The notes below the pieces were generated by a model. It was not told the DNA's origin. It worked only from the letters and a program-made list of their open reading frames with translations, and did no database searches. The translations under genes were made by a program, and so were the position numbers. From Campanula takesimana (lineage: Eukaryota; Streptophyta; Magnoliopsida; Asterales; Campanulaceae), in contig JAOWBW010000268.1 of NCBI GenBank assembly GCA_026119855.1, positions 1,199,480 to 1,263,479 of the forward strand: 64,000 nucleotides of DNA. The letters run 5' to 3'. This document shows positions 21,728 through 33,028 of this stretch, piece by piece. Position 1 is the stretch's first letter. Each line of letters starts with the position of its first letter.

Positions 21728-23065
21728 TGAGTAAACTACCAAAATGACCCGCGTACTACTCTAAATTATCATATTTACCTCCGTACTATTAAAACAACTA
21801 AGTTAACATGCGTACTATTTATAAAATAACAAAAGTAACCAAAATCGTTAATCATGTTAATGAAAGTTAATTGGCGTTAACTTTTTAATGCACTTTACTC
21901 TCAAAATGTTCAAATTACCCCCATAACTTTTTATCTAACCGACCTTAGACTCACATATGGTTAATTATGTCTTTTGCCTCAAAACATATAGTGTTAATGT
22001 CATTTAACCCTACACAACTCTCAAGTCTTTGCCACTAGTCCACCACGATGAACACCACCACTGAACTTTCACCGCCACCATTGAACCGCCACCGCCACCA
22101 CCAAACTACCACCACCATAAATAAATCAGATTAAACGTCAATTTCAGTCTTTAATATAACAACCAAATAAAATCACATCCCAAATAAAAAATCAAAACTG
22201 AAAATAAGAAACCAGATTTGGTCGGTTTTATTTTTTTGTCAAATTGGGTTCCATTATGCTCTTCAAAGATTAAAATAAGAAGGAAAAACACCCAGATCTG
22301 GGTTCTAGCGTAAAATCGTTAACCTGCTATTTTGCATTTAGAACCCAGATTTGAAACAAATCAAAATAGCCGCTCTGCTCTTCTTCATCGGGAAGGAGCA
22401 ATGAAAAAAAGAAAATGTCGAATCGGGAACTTGAAGGCAAGCGAATGTCGAATCGGGAAGGAACAATGAAGGAAAACGGCAGGCTTTGAAACAAATGAAG
22501 AGGGATAAGGGGCTTAGTTGGGGCTAGGGTCCGACATATTGTGTGTCACAAAGGGAGGAGTGGAAGGTGGGGAGGGCGAGAGGAGGGGAGGAGGGGGAGT
22601 TGAAGAAGGAGGATGATTGGAAGTGGAAGGGATGTATGGGGGAAGGAAAGCTTAGAGAAATGGGAGGGTTGGTGGCGGGTTACAGTAGTTACAGTTGCAA
22701 GTAGTTATGGCAATGGAAGGAGGGAGCAGGGGTAGGTTACTGGGTTTTGTGGGAGGGCTTGGGAGGGTAGATACAGGAAGGAGATGATGATTGGCCCGAT
22801 AGGTTAGCTGGGTTTAGTGAAAACTTTCTTTTATTTTTCTTTCCTTTTCTTATAATAAGTATAAATTGTTGGGGGCAATTTGAAAATTTTGATAACAATA
22901 TATGTTAAAAAATTAACGTCTATTAACTTTCATTAACATTAGTTAACGATTTTGGTTACTTTTGTTATTTTATACATAGTACGCAGGTTAACTTAGTTGT
23001 TTCAATAGTACGGATGTGAATATGAAAATCTGGAGTAGTACGCGGGTCATTTTGGTAGTTTACTC
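21728..23065. mobile_element. Mutator-like foldback element, 9-bp TSD CTTTTTGAA
   Basis: Long terminal inverted repeats of roughly 170 bp: GAGTAAACTACCAAAATGAC.. on the left, and the same inverted at 22900-23065. Flanked by perfect 9-bp duplications CTTTTTGAA (21719-21727 and 23066-23074), the size expected for Mutator-like elements. The inner ~1 kb has no transposase. It holds a CCACCG-rich stretch (22047-22120) and a purine-rich stretch (22540-22800) that could be captured host sequence, though no ORF supports this. Confidence 0.8.
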
Positions 23066-23861
23066 CTTTTTGAATTCTCTATACTAGTAGTAGTACTCAA
23101 CGTAAGGAGCAATTGAACTGTCGTTTAGTTGTTCTTCATCTTGTTCATGGTTTGGTTGTTTGTGATATGTTGACTAGCCAATCAGTCTTGAAAACCTTCT
23201 TGTTCATAATTTTTTACTCCATTTATATAATCCCTTGTGATAGTTTTTTTTTTTTTTTTTTTTTCATTTATGTTTGTCCAAAAATAAGTTTTATCGTGTT
23301 TTGAAATGGGCGAACGACAAGGAAGGTAGGGTAACGTACTATATCGTTTGTTACAACTAATGCAATGTACTACGACTTGACATCTTAATGAAATGTACTT
23401 TACCATTTTATTACATACGTATAATGGAAGGATCCCTAACGACGTTAAAAAACTAACTGAAATGCCAGCAGTTTAAGAAAAAAAACTAACACTCGTTAAA
23501 TATAATTAACATTTAAGAAAAAAAACTAACACTCGTTTGTTACAACTAATGCAATGTACTACGACTTGACATCTTAATGAAATGTACTTTACCATTTTAT
23601 TACATACGTATAATGGTGGCTGGACACCAGCCACCATCCGACAGTCTCTACCATCACCATAAATCACCACCCATTTCCACCATAAATCAAAAACTGAATC
23701 CTCAGTTCAAGGCCAAACTCATTTCTCCTCTAAATAAAAATCAGAATTCCCAAATCAAAATTCCTAAATCAGAATTCTAACCCATTTCTCTCTCTCTCTC
23801 TCGTCCGATCAGATTCCACAAACCCCAACTGACATTCATATTTCGAATTTTAGGTTCACGA
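23066..23861. other. Intergenic, with a ~198-bp partial duplication
   Basis: An ~83-bp segment with GTTTGTTACAACTAATGCAA at its start occurs at about 23338-23420 and again at 23532-23614 in the same direction. A TAAGAAAAAAAACTAACACTCG motif is also doubled (about 23475 and 23513). A poly-T run lies at 23247-23264. No gene is supported. Confidence 0.6.
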
Positions 23862-24333
23862 TGTAAGATCATGGCTTGCAACACAAGTCATTTAGTGAAT
23901 TCCATACATAAAATCATAAGTATAATGTTAATATAAAATGTAGTCAATAATAAAATGTGTAGAATTCCTGAAATGTAATTTATCAATTTATGATGGGCAA
24001 AATGGTAAATTACCATTGCTAAAGCTTGAAAGGGTGTGGTCCCTAAATGAAGTGTCACCATGTTTACTATTTAAAGGTCTCTCCATCAAGCCTAAAACAT
24101 ACTTCATTCTTACTTTCTCTCATCTAAATTACTTCATAATGTTGGAAGACTTTTGAGAGATTAAGAGACACTTATCATTTAGAAGAACACTTCTCCATAC
24201 TTGTTCTTCATTTCTCCCTACAATATTCATAATGGATTCAACAAGTATTATCTCGCTTCCGCCTTCATCTTCTTCCTCAATCTTATTCTGAATATGAGTG
24301 TGGCATTCAGGGATCTTAAATTGTTCCAACAAT

Positions 24334-24345
24334 TGGTATCAGAGC
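24334..24345 (+). other. CopB primer binding site (tRNA-Met)
   Basis: TGGTATCAGAGC two bases after the 5' LTR, the standard plant copia minus-strand primer site. Confidence 0.9.
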
Positions 24346-24736
24346 CTGGTTATTATTTGGTTTGAGTTTGAGTTCTTTTTGGAAAGCCTTAAAACGCTTT
24401 TGATTCATTCTTTCCTGTTGAATCATCAAGTTTTGATGTTGTTTAAAAGCACTAATTCATTTATATAGTGTTGATATTCATCATATAAGTATTAAAGAAA
24501 TGGTTTGAAAGTTTTGTTCACTAAAATGGTTCAAGTTTGACTATCCCTTCATAACATGGTTTTATGTTTTCGTGCATACCATGTGGATCTACTTACTTGA
24601 TTCCATTAATTTTAAAAGCAAGATTATCCTAAATAGCATGGTTTTATGTTTTAAGTACATACCATGTGGATCTACTTGCCATTCATTGATTTTGGGAAAG
24701 TTTAAAACAAAATTCAGAAAGTGCAGAAAATGACTT

Positions 24737-25101
24737 GCTCGGCCGAGTCTTATGATCTGCTCGGCCGAGCACACATGAAACGGCGCTAAAATAATGACAT
24801 CATCCGACCGGATCTTTGGTCGAGTCCGGTCGGATCTCTTGAATAACCCGGGCAGGTCTTTGGTTATGCCCGGTCGGACCAAGACTTGCACGGTCGTGCG
24901 TTTGTTTTTGCACGGTCGTGCATTGAATGTCGAAAAGGCAAAAGTTTCTGATTAATGGTGCTCGGCCGTGTCCTTTCCTATGCTCGGCCGAGCAGCTCGG
25001 TCGTGCGTTTTGTTTAGCGCGGACGTGCACTATATGTCGAAAAACAAAGTTTCTGTGAACAGTGTTTGCTCGGCCGTGCACTTCTATATGCTCGGCCGAG
25101 C
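24737..25101 (+). promoter_or_regulatory. CopB leader array of 14 palindromic 12-mers, 22-bp pitch
   Basis: Twelve-base words start at 24737, 24759; 24802, 24824, 24846, 24868; 24888, 24910; 24960, 24982; 24995, 25017; 25068 and 25090. Within each group every step is exactly 22 bp. Words include GCTCGGCCGAGC, ATCCGACCGGAT, GTCCGGTCGGAT and GCACGGTCGTGC, palindromic or nearly so. Neighbouring words are usually the same type, so each pair could fold as a 12-bp stem with a 10-nt loop. Spacer sequences differ from pair to pair while their length does not. Confidence 0.85.
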
Positions 25102-25684
25102 AGACACTATTCACATGTTTTGGAATTTTTAAGTTTCTGCACTACTTTGTTTTCCTTTTTTTTTGAGCAAAACATACATTTTTTCAAACCTTAAAGTCTT
25201 GATTAATTATATGCTTAAATAATTTTATTCATTATTTAAATAATATTATCGCCTAAGTGATTAACGTTATTTAAATGCAAAATTATTAAAGTGTTGAATG
25301 TTTAAGTTAATATGTGAATGACTTGAATTTTCCAAAGAATATCTTGACATTTGACTAAACTTAAGCATTCATTTGATGACAAATAAAATGAATATTAAGT
25401 TGTTTTATTAAATGCTTAAGACTACCCAAATGAAGATTATGCATTTAATCAAATGTTGTTCAAATTACTTGTCATCTAAGGCAATTATTTATGAGTCAAT
25501 TCGCAATCCAAAGATTAGTTTTGATGTCATGTTAATTACCTTATTGTTGGATTTCATTGATATAATTAATCATTTATTCATTATATAGTTTCTTATTTAT
25601 GTTTTGTTTTTATTCTTTTGTTTTTATTCTTTTGTTCTCAAAAACCCAACAGATTTACTTATTGCTTCATCCGTTATTACTGCT

Positions 25685-26200
25685 ATGGGTACCGTGCCGA
25701 TGCTAAATGAGACTAATTTTAAAACTTGGAAAAATAAAATGATTATGATCTTAGGCTATATGGACATAGATCACGCATTAAGGGAACCTTTTCCTTTTCA
25801 TCTCTCTAATATAAGCACTCAAGAACATTGCTTAAATGTTGAGAAGTGGGAACGCTCCAACCGCGTGAGCCTAATGATCATGAATATTGTTGTCCCGGAG
25901 ACTATTTTGAAAGGTGTCTCCAAGGATGTTGATGCTAAAACATTCCTTGATATTCTTGAGGAACGTTTGGCATCTACCCCTTCTCATGGGACAAAGAGAA
26001 GAGGGAAAGAAATTGCGGTTGCAAATAAAAAGAAGCCTAAGAGATCATCCAATGATCATAAAGAAAATAAATGCTTCTTTTGCAAGGACCTTACACACAT
26101 GAAGTACGACTGTCCTAAGTATCACGCTTGGCGTGCTAAGAAAGGTATGTCATTTGGTCTTGTTTGTATTGAGGCTAAATTGGTTTCAATTCCTACATAA
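25685..26200 (+). pseudogene. CopB gag, internally deleted
   Basis: Open frame from the ATG at 25685 (MGTVPMLNETNFKTW), a typical copia Gag start with LNETNFKTWKNKM and an ALREP motif. After FLDILEERLAS the sequence jumps to a basic segment and a zinc knuckle CFFCKDLTHMKYDC (CX2CX4HX4C). About 100 residues of the usual copia Gag middle are missing, so the 171-residue product is probably not functional. An open frame reaches upstream to 25604, but its N-terminus lacks Gag similarity. A stop after SIPT separates it from protease remnants. Confidence 0.8.
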
Positions 26201-29200
26201 ACATGATGGTTGATTTTGGTGCAACAACTCATATAAGTGTGTCTATGTAGGATTGCCTGAGTTACCGAAGAACCAGTGAAGATGAGAGATTCATCTATAT
26301 GGGAGCTGGGAATCCGGTTGAAGTTATAGGCATATGGACTTTTAGGTTATTGTTAAAGTACTGATTATTATTTTGTATTAAATAATACTTTGTTGTACCG
26401 TCATTAAGACGGAATTTGATATCTATCACAACATTGAACAAAGAAGGATATTTTGTTCATTTAATAATAAAGTGTGATATTTATTTTAATTCCAAAGTTG
26501 TTGGTACTAGTACTTTGTCAAGTATTTTTCTTTTACTTGACATCATTCAAACAATAAATGAGTCCTATAATAATGAAACCAAAAGTAAAAAAGCAAAAGT
26601 TATCAAGTGAAAATTTTATTCCTTATGGCATAGGCGTTTGGATCATATTTCCGAGAGGAGAATTGATAAGCTTGTGTCTAAAGGGATCTTGACCATACTT
26701 GATATTCTGGAAGAGACTTTTGCATTAAATGCCTTAAAGAAAATGTACAAACATTAAAAGAAAAGTATTCTCGAGAGCATCAAGTGTTCTAGAACTAATA
26801 TATATAGATAGTTGTGGACCATTCACTACCCCTTCATAGAATGGTCAACAACAATTTATTATGTTCATAGAGAACTACTCTCATTATGAGTACATTTATT
26901 TACTTCATGAAAAGTCTCAATTTGGACGTTTTTCAAGTCTTATAAGACCTAAGTTGAAAGTCAACTTAAGAAGACTAGTAAGAACGTTAAATCCGATCAT
27001 AGTGGTGAATACTATAATTGGAATAATGGTTTTGGGGAATTATGTCCGGGTCCTTTTTGCTCGGTATCTAAAAGAGTGTGGGATTGTCACTCACTACACT
27101 ATGCCGGATTCGGCCTCCATGAATAGTGTAGATGAGAGACGTAGTAAAATCCTTAAGGATATGGTAAGAAATATGATTTCTTTACCTCACTCATTATGGG
27201 CAATACATTGAAAAACCGCAAATTTAATTCTCAAAAGAGCTTCCTCTAAAGTTACTAATAAAAACCCTTGTGAATTATGGACAATTTAGAAACCGTCCTT
27301 AAATCATCTTCATTTATGGGGTTGTCCAGTAGAAGCTAGGCCTTATAGGCCTAATAAGGGCAAACTGGACGCTAAGACTATTAGTAGCTAATTTGTGGGG
27401 TATGCCGAGAGATCTAGGGGATATAAATTTTACAACCCGAAAACTAGAACATTTTAAATCTAGAAAATGCTAGGTTCTTTGAAGATGTTGAATTTAGTGG
27501 GAGATTAGGAGTAATATTTTGAATTTGAAAAAGGAAGAGGCATTCTTTTCATTACCTCTTCCCATAAGTTCCAAATTTGATATCATGATTTTGTACTTGA
27601 TATTCAAAGAAGAACATACAATTCAAAATTATGATTTCCCTATAAATATTGAACAACATGTAAATGTTGATCACAAGGATGAAATTCAACAACCTCAAAA
27701 TCAGGAAGAACTGGTGCTCTTAAGGAGATCCAATAGAGTTAAAAGGAATGTAATTCCGGATAATTATAAAGTGTATCTTGCGGAGAATGAAGGACACTTA
27801 GGTTTAGTGGGAGATGAGCCTCTCACCTTCCATGAAACCATTAATAGTCCTAATTCTCATAAAGTGAATTAATGTCATAAATAAAGAGTTGAAATCTATA
27901 AGGATAACAACGTTTGTGATCTTGTCCCATTACCTAATGATGTGAAACCTATTGGGATTAAATTAATTTTTATGACCAAAAGGATTCATAAGGTAATATG
28001 GAAAGATATAAAACCCATCTAGTTGCTAAAGATGTTTACTCAAAAAAAAAGGAAGACATTGATTATAAAGAAATACTCTTTCTAGTATCTTCTAAAACTC
28101 TTTTAGGATCATTATGGCACATATGTCATATTATGATCTTGAGTTTTATCAAATGGATATAAAGACAACTTTCTTTAATGGAGACATTGAGGAATCTATG
28201 GTTGATTTGGATCAAACTAAGCAATTAGTTTGTGAACTTAAGAGATTCATTTGTGGGCTCAAACAAGCTTCTCATCAATGGTACTTAATCAAGTTATTCT
28301 TTCATTTGGTTTTGAAACGAATCTTGGTAAAGATTGTGTATACCAAAAGTTCAGTGGGAGTAAATTTATAATTTTGGTCTTATATGTGGATGATAATTTT
28401 GCTTGCTAGTAATGATATGAACCTTATTAAGGAAACTAAGAAATTTCTTATTTGAAATGAAAGATCTTGGTAAGGCATCTTTGTATTAAGAATCCAAAAT
28501 TCACCGTGATCGCTCATGAGATGTTTTAGGATTATCACAAAGACCTATATGGAAAAGGTATTACAAAGGTTAAGCATACAAAACTGTAAACCACAAGACA
28601 CCCCTATTTTAAAGGAGACAAGTCTAGTCTCAAACAGTGTCCTAAAAGTAAATTTTGAATCCAAGTATATGGAAAATATCCCTTCTTTGCATCAGCAGTA
28701 GGAAGCTTAATGTATTCGTAAGTCTTACATTTAATGTTGGGATGCTTGGTCAATACCAAAGCAATCCAGAAGAGAACATTAAGTAGCAGCCAAAAGAATG
28801 ATAGAAGTATTTATAAAACACTAAAGAACTACTTGCCTATATTTTAAGTCGGATCATCTTGAGATCATTAGGTATTCTGATATTAGTTAAATTATATGGC
28901 TGCATAAGTTTATTAAAGGGACTGCGAATTGTCAACAAGTGTCGAAAGACCGCTTAAGTTTTAAAGTGACAATCGGACGGTAGTCTTATAACAACAAGAG
29001 TTAAAGAAAGTCTAAGCATATAGATATTAAGTTTCTTGTTGTGAATGAAAATGAACGAAAGAAATACAACTTATAGAAACAAACTCTATTTAGAGGATCC
29101 ATTTATGAAAGCGTTATCATCTTCAGTGTTTCACGAGCATATTGCTCATATGGGTGTAACAACTTTTGATAACATTTAGTATAGTGGGAGTTTGTGTTGT

Positions 29201-29510
29201 TCTTTCATTAATTGTTCTATTATTTAAAGTTTTGATCTCATTTGGTTAAGTTGGACTAGTTGAAAGAATATGGATTTATTCATTATGTTCCATGCTGCAC
29301 ATCTACACTTTTGATCTATGTCATTTAGTTGGATTTGTATACGTGATTACTGTGGGTTTAGTTTCGAATCAATTAAAACGACTGCCCCTTTAGTCCTTAT
29401 ACTTGGATGACTAATGGACGAGATTGTTATAAATGACAATAAAGTGCGCACATTTGGGTTGTCATTTGTATTATATTTATGTTTTAAAGGAAATACTTGT
29501 TTTGCAACCC
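26201..29510 (+). pseudogene. CopB pol remnants
   Basis: Copia pol domains in order, with many stops and frameshifts. Protease-like DFGATTHISVSM near 26212; GAG-pre-integrase LWHRRLDHISERRIDKL near 26625; integrase fragments 26816-27210 (FIENYSHYEYIYLL, CGIVTHYTMP, VDERRSKILKDMVRNM); the integrase-RT linker LRRSNRVKRNVIPDNYKVYL near 27718; RT pieces 28114-28410 (QMDIKTTFFNGDIEE, GLKQASHQWY, and YVDD near 28385); RNase H scraps to about 29170. Several segments remain open for 60-120 codons by chance. Confidence 0.8.
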
Positions 29511-29521
29511 AAGTGGGAGAT

Positions 29522-30207
29522 TGTAAGATCATGGCTTGCAACACAAGTCATTTAGTGAATTCCATACATAAAATCATAAGTATAATGTTAATATAAAGTG
29601 TAGTCAATAATAAAATGTGTAGAATTCCTGAAATGTAATTTATCAATTTATGATGGGCAAAATGATAAATTAACATTGCTAAAGCTTGAAAGGGTGTGGT
29701 CCCTAAATGAAGTGTCACCATGTTTACTATTTAAAGGCCTCTCCATCAAGCCTAAAACATACTTCATTCTTACTTTCTCTCATCTAAATTACTTCATAAT
29801 GTTGGAAGACTAACCATCAGGCCTTGGTCTGGTGGCCAGAGCTCAGGGCTTCCAACTTGGAGGTTATCGGTTCGATCCCCCCTCCCCTAGAAGTTAGAGA
29901 GAAGATTTTCTCTCCTTAGGATTTGTCTCCTAGGCGCTTCTATTAATGAATATGTATTGACTTCAATTATGATTTAAGTAAAAAAAAAATTTTTTTAAAA
30001 AAAAATAAAAAAAAATAATAATGTTGGAAGACTTTTGAGAGATTAAGAGACACTTATCATTTAGAAGAACACTTCTCCCTACTTGTTCTTCATTTCTCCC
30101 TACAATATTCATAATGGATTCAACATGTATTATCTCGCTTCCGCCTTCATCTTCTTCCTCAATCTTATTCTGAATATGAGTGTGGCATTCAGGGATCATA
30201 AATTGTT
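29522..30207 (+). repeat. CopB 3' LTR, interrupted by a SINE
   Basis: 29522-29810 and 30033-30207 together match the 5' LTR at 23862-24331 nearly base for base. The final CCAACA is lost. Confidence 0.88.
29811..30019 (+). mobile_element. tRNA-derived SINE with 13-bp TSD
   Basis: About 209 bp with a pol III B box GGTTCGATCCC at 29869-29879 and an A-box-like TTGGTCTGGTGG at 29825-29836. A poly-A rich tail follows from about 29981. It is flanked by perfect 13-bp duplications AATGTTGGAAGAC (29798-29810 and 30020-30032), as left by LINE-driven insertion. No coding capacity is expected or seen. Confidence 0.92.
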
Positions 30208-31375
30208 CACGAATGCCTAGGGTTTGATTCGATTTGCCTAGGGTTCGGAAATTTCCAGAGTTTTGTTCGATTTTAGGTTCGGTTTTAAGCTTCATTACAG
30301 TTTCTTGGGTTTGCCTTTCTGGCTCCACTTAAAATTTGAGAAATTTGCATTTTGGGTTGGATTGGTTGACTATGGTTCCATTAGAATATTGCAAGATTCA
30401 AGGGTTAGATTTTATGCTTGATTTCAGATTCATTCGGGTTCGACTTTGGATAATGAGTTTGATTTTGCCTATAGATTGATTTTACACCCTATTTACAACA
30501 TTACTTCATAATTTCAGATTTGATTTTGGGTTCAAATTTCCATATTCTATGGTTTCATTCGATTGATGTGGTTCAATTATGAAATTGCAGATCCTAGGGT
30601 TTGACTTTTGAGTTTGATTTTTGATTTTTGATTTTCGGGCTTCGTTTTGAGTTTTCTTTTTGCTTGATTTTGGTTTACTGGGATTGATTTTATTTGTTAG
30701 ACAGTGTGTTCTTCAACCATTGTAATTGGTTTGAAATTGGGAAAAAAATGCAAGGATAAGGATAGAGATGAAATGAGGTTGAAGATGAAAGGGGTGTTAC
30801 TCTTTTAACGATTGTTAGTTTGTGTAACGAGTTGGTTTATTCCGCTAATGAAATTTAACGTCATCCAACTGAGTTGCATTATTTGTAACCTGAGCGAAAA
30901 ATACGTTTCATTATGTTAAGTATGTTACCTTTAATGTAATAGAAGGTGTAGTACATGCCATTGGTTTGTAATTATCTCGTTTTGAAATGAATGAATTTTC
31001 AAACATAACTTTGCAATTAATCTATCGAGCAAAGCATGATTGCAAAGAAAGAGTTAAGTAAAAGCAATAATGGGACCTTATTAAGAGTAAAAATAAAAAT
31101 TGAGACTATGATTATTATAAGGCGGACGGAGTATTATTTTATTTTCTGTTTTCACATGTCCTAAAGATTTGGCTAACAATATAATCAAGGATAGTGTTGA
31201 CATTAAAAACATCTAAACATGAACAACCTTTTTTCAAAGGATAATGACACACCAGATTATCAAGAGAAAGAGCAAAAACTGAAACCACATTTTAAATTAT
31301 TTTTTCAGTTTTTTGTGTAGAGTGTATTCCAAACATCAGTTTAGCTTACTACTCGAGGCGGATCAAGTTAACAAG
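30208..31375. other. Host sequence downstream of the DOG1-like gene
   Basis: Low-complexity TTTGATTTT-rich sequence, probably single copy. A lone Stowaway-type end (AAGGCGGACGGAGTA near 31119-31133) is the only repeat recognised. The 3' UTR of the neighbouring minus-strand gene presumably lies at the right-hand end. No ORF is supported. Confidence 0.5.
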
Positions 31376-32098
31376 TCAACTTCTGATAGGTGCATCTCCC
31401 TGTGTTCCCCAAAGCCTGACGCTCAACTGTAACTGCGCAACCCCCGCCAAAAACTTAACTGTCTGACACAAGTCGAGTACTTCTACAACCTTCAACACCG
31501 TCTTCCCCCGCAAGTAATCAGCACGCGCCACCAAAGCCTCCATGACCGCCATTAACCTGTCAAGCTCCATATCCACGTCATTGACCATCCCGTTCAACTC
31601 CCTTCCTGCCATCCTCACCAATGCCAATATCGACGGCCCAGTAAGCTCTTGCTCCGCCCTGCCCAGCTGCTCTGCTAACTGCCGCTCCTCACAAGTGATC
31701 TCCGCCACCACCTCCTCCATCTTCCCCGCCTGCTCCGGCGAGAGTTCAACTCCGGCACTACCGACAATCCGGAAAATCAAACTGGGCTTGAATCCAGCGA
31801 TCCAGAGGAACATGCGCTCGTAGGGAGTGAGCCAAGGAGGGGAAAAGACGATGAATACGTTACGGCGAGCGAGTCGAGACTTTGCCTCGTAGTACTGGTT
31901 GTAGTGAGCCATGACTCGGGTAATCAGTTTCTTGGCTTGGACATCAACATTGAAATTGAAATTTCCCTGATCAGAATTAATGAATTGGGTTTGAATATCG
32001 AATAATTGTTGTAGGAATTCGGCTTGCCGGGCTAACCAGCCTTGAAAAAATGTCACAAAGGGTTCAATCTCTATTTCTTGAGTGCCGGGATTGTTCAT
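31376..32098 (-). CDS. DOG1-domain protein (DELAY OF GERMINATION 1-like)
   Basis: Intact intronless gene of 240 residues. It shows the DOG1 domain layout: FVTFFQGWLARQAEFLQQL at residues 13-31, AHYNQYYEAKSRLA around 64-77, FSPPWLTPYERMFLWIAGFKPS around 85-106, and a C-terminal VLKVVEVLDLCQTVKFLAGVAQLQL around 202-226. The domain is known from DOG1, a seed dormancy regulator, and from the C-termini of TGA transcription factors. No bZIP precedes it here, so it is a stand-alone DOG1-like protein, and 240 residues fits that class. The ATG at 32098 gives a full domain. A TATA box lies about 40-50 bp upstream. It is the only clear host gene in the window and is hemmed in by transposons within about 1.2 kb downstream and 0.5 kb upstream. 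The exact role cannot be read from sequence. Confidence 0.92.
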   Translation of the reverse strand: MNNPGTQEIEIEPFVTFFQGWLARQAEFLQQLFDIQTQFINSDQGNFNFNVDVQAKKLITRVMAHYNQYYEAKSRLARRNVFIVFSPPWLTPYERMFLWIAGFKPSLIFRIVGSAGVELSPEQAGKMEEVVAEITCEERQLAEQLGRAEQELTGPSILALVRMAGRELNGMVNDVDMELDRLMAVMEALVARADYLRGKTVLKVVEVLDLCQTVKFLAGVAQLQLSVRLWGTQGDAPIRS

Positions 32099-32135
32099 GG
32101 TTTTGAACTGTATGATTTTGATATTCCATTTTTGA

Positions 32136-32147
32136 CATTTTATAGTG
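32136..32147 (-). promoter_or_regulatory. TATA box of the DOG1-like gene
   Basis: Minus strand reads CACTATAAAATG, about 38-50 bp upstream of the ATG, implying a short 5' UTR. From here to the hAT MITE at 32584 the sequence is unassigned intergenic DNA. Confidence 0.6.
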
Positions 32148-32583
32148 AATTAGGAAGGTGCTTGTTTTCTTAACAATTAAGGTTGCGGTGGAGTTCCGGC
32201 CAGTTTTGAGTTGTGGGGTGAACTTGGATATTGGAATATTGTTCCGTTGTTAATTGGAATTGAAGAGAAATAACTTTTGGTGGGAATGAGGAGGCAAGAT
32301 TAATTGAAATGGTGATGCAGCTAGTAAGTAGTAATATAACTGTTGATTGGACTATGTTGGGAAGGGTGGCTGGCCGGCCACGCTGCTTGTTACGGACATG
32401 CTGATGCTTGTGAATCTGTCCTCTCCTTCACATTCCTTTGGATTTGATTTGGTTTGTAGTTGCATGTCGGCCTACAATATGTAGACCTATTGACATCCAC
32501 ACCCTGCCTGGTACATCCACATTTGATGTACCTACCTTTCACCCTCTGCGCTTAGAACATGACGTTGAAGGCATATTTTGGCC

Positions 32584-32900
32584 TAGGGATGACCAAAGCC
32601 GGTTCCGGTTCGCCATTTATGTGAACCTTAACCGACCCGTGGTTACACGGGTCCGGTTACCACAATCCGGCCCGGTGCCACACCCCCTCTTTTTTTTTTT
32701 TTTTTTTTTTTATCATACAATAATGAATAAACAGGTTAAAAATGATTGAAAAACAAGGGATTTCCGGTCCGATTCCGGTCCGGTTCGCCATTTATGTAAA
32801 CCTTAACCGGCCCGGATGAATGGCGGTTCCGGTTTATTCGCCGGTTTGCTCCGGTTCCGTGCTTCACCGGACCGGTTCCGGTCCGGTTTGGCCATCCCTG
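32584..32900. mobile_element. Ac-like hAT MITE
   Basis: Ends TAGGGATGACCAAAGCCGG and, inverted, CAGGGATGGCCAAACCGG, like the Ac/Ds terminus (YAGGGATG). Subterminal CCGGTTCCGG and CCGGTCCGG motifs are dense at both ends. Flanking 8-mers TTTTGGCC (32576-32583) and TTTAGGCC (32901-32908) agree at 7 of 8 positions. 317 bp, with a poly-T run in the middle and no coding content. Confidence 0.8.
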
Positions 32901-33028
32901 TTTAGGCCTGGGTGTCTGGCCAGCACCCTAGCTGACCGGACAGTCACACACACCATTTGATACCATTTGATGGCCTCTTTTCGTCTTTTCTTAGCCTTTC
33001 AGTGACGATCACCTACCCTAATTGACTC

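Larger units (their letters stand above)
23862..30207 (+). mobile_element. CopB: decayed Ty1/copia element with a SINE in its 3' LTR
   Basis: 5' LTR 23862-24331 (470 bp, TGTAAGATC..CCAACA). PBS TGGTATCAGAGC at 24334-24345, complementary to initiator tRNA-Met. A long leader holds 14 palindromic words. Then come a shortened gag and a broken pol in copia order (protease, integrase, RT, RNase H). The 3' LTR runs 29522-30207 around a SINE. The flanks CACGA (23857-23861) and CACGA (30208-30212) give a 5-bp target duplication; the last ~6 bp of the 3' LTR are missing. The polypurine tract is AAGTGGGAGAT before 29522. The element can no longer encode a working polyprotein. Confidence 0.88.

Noticed and set aside
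24737..25101. CRISPR-like appearance of regularly spaced palindromes
   Set aside because: Plant nuclear context, 12-bp words with 10-bp spacers, no cas genes, and location in a retrotransposon leader.
31542..31823. Plus-strand frame inside the DOG1-like gene
   Set aside because: Shadow of the minus-strand gene, which has clear domain conservation.
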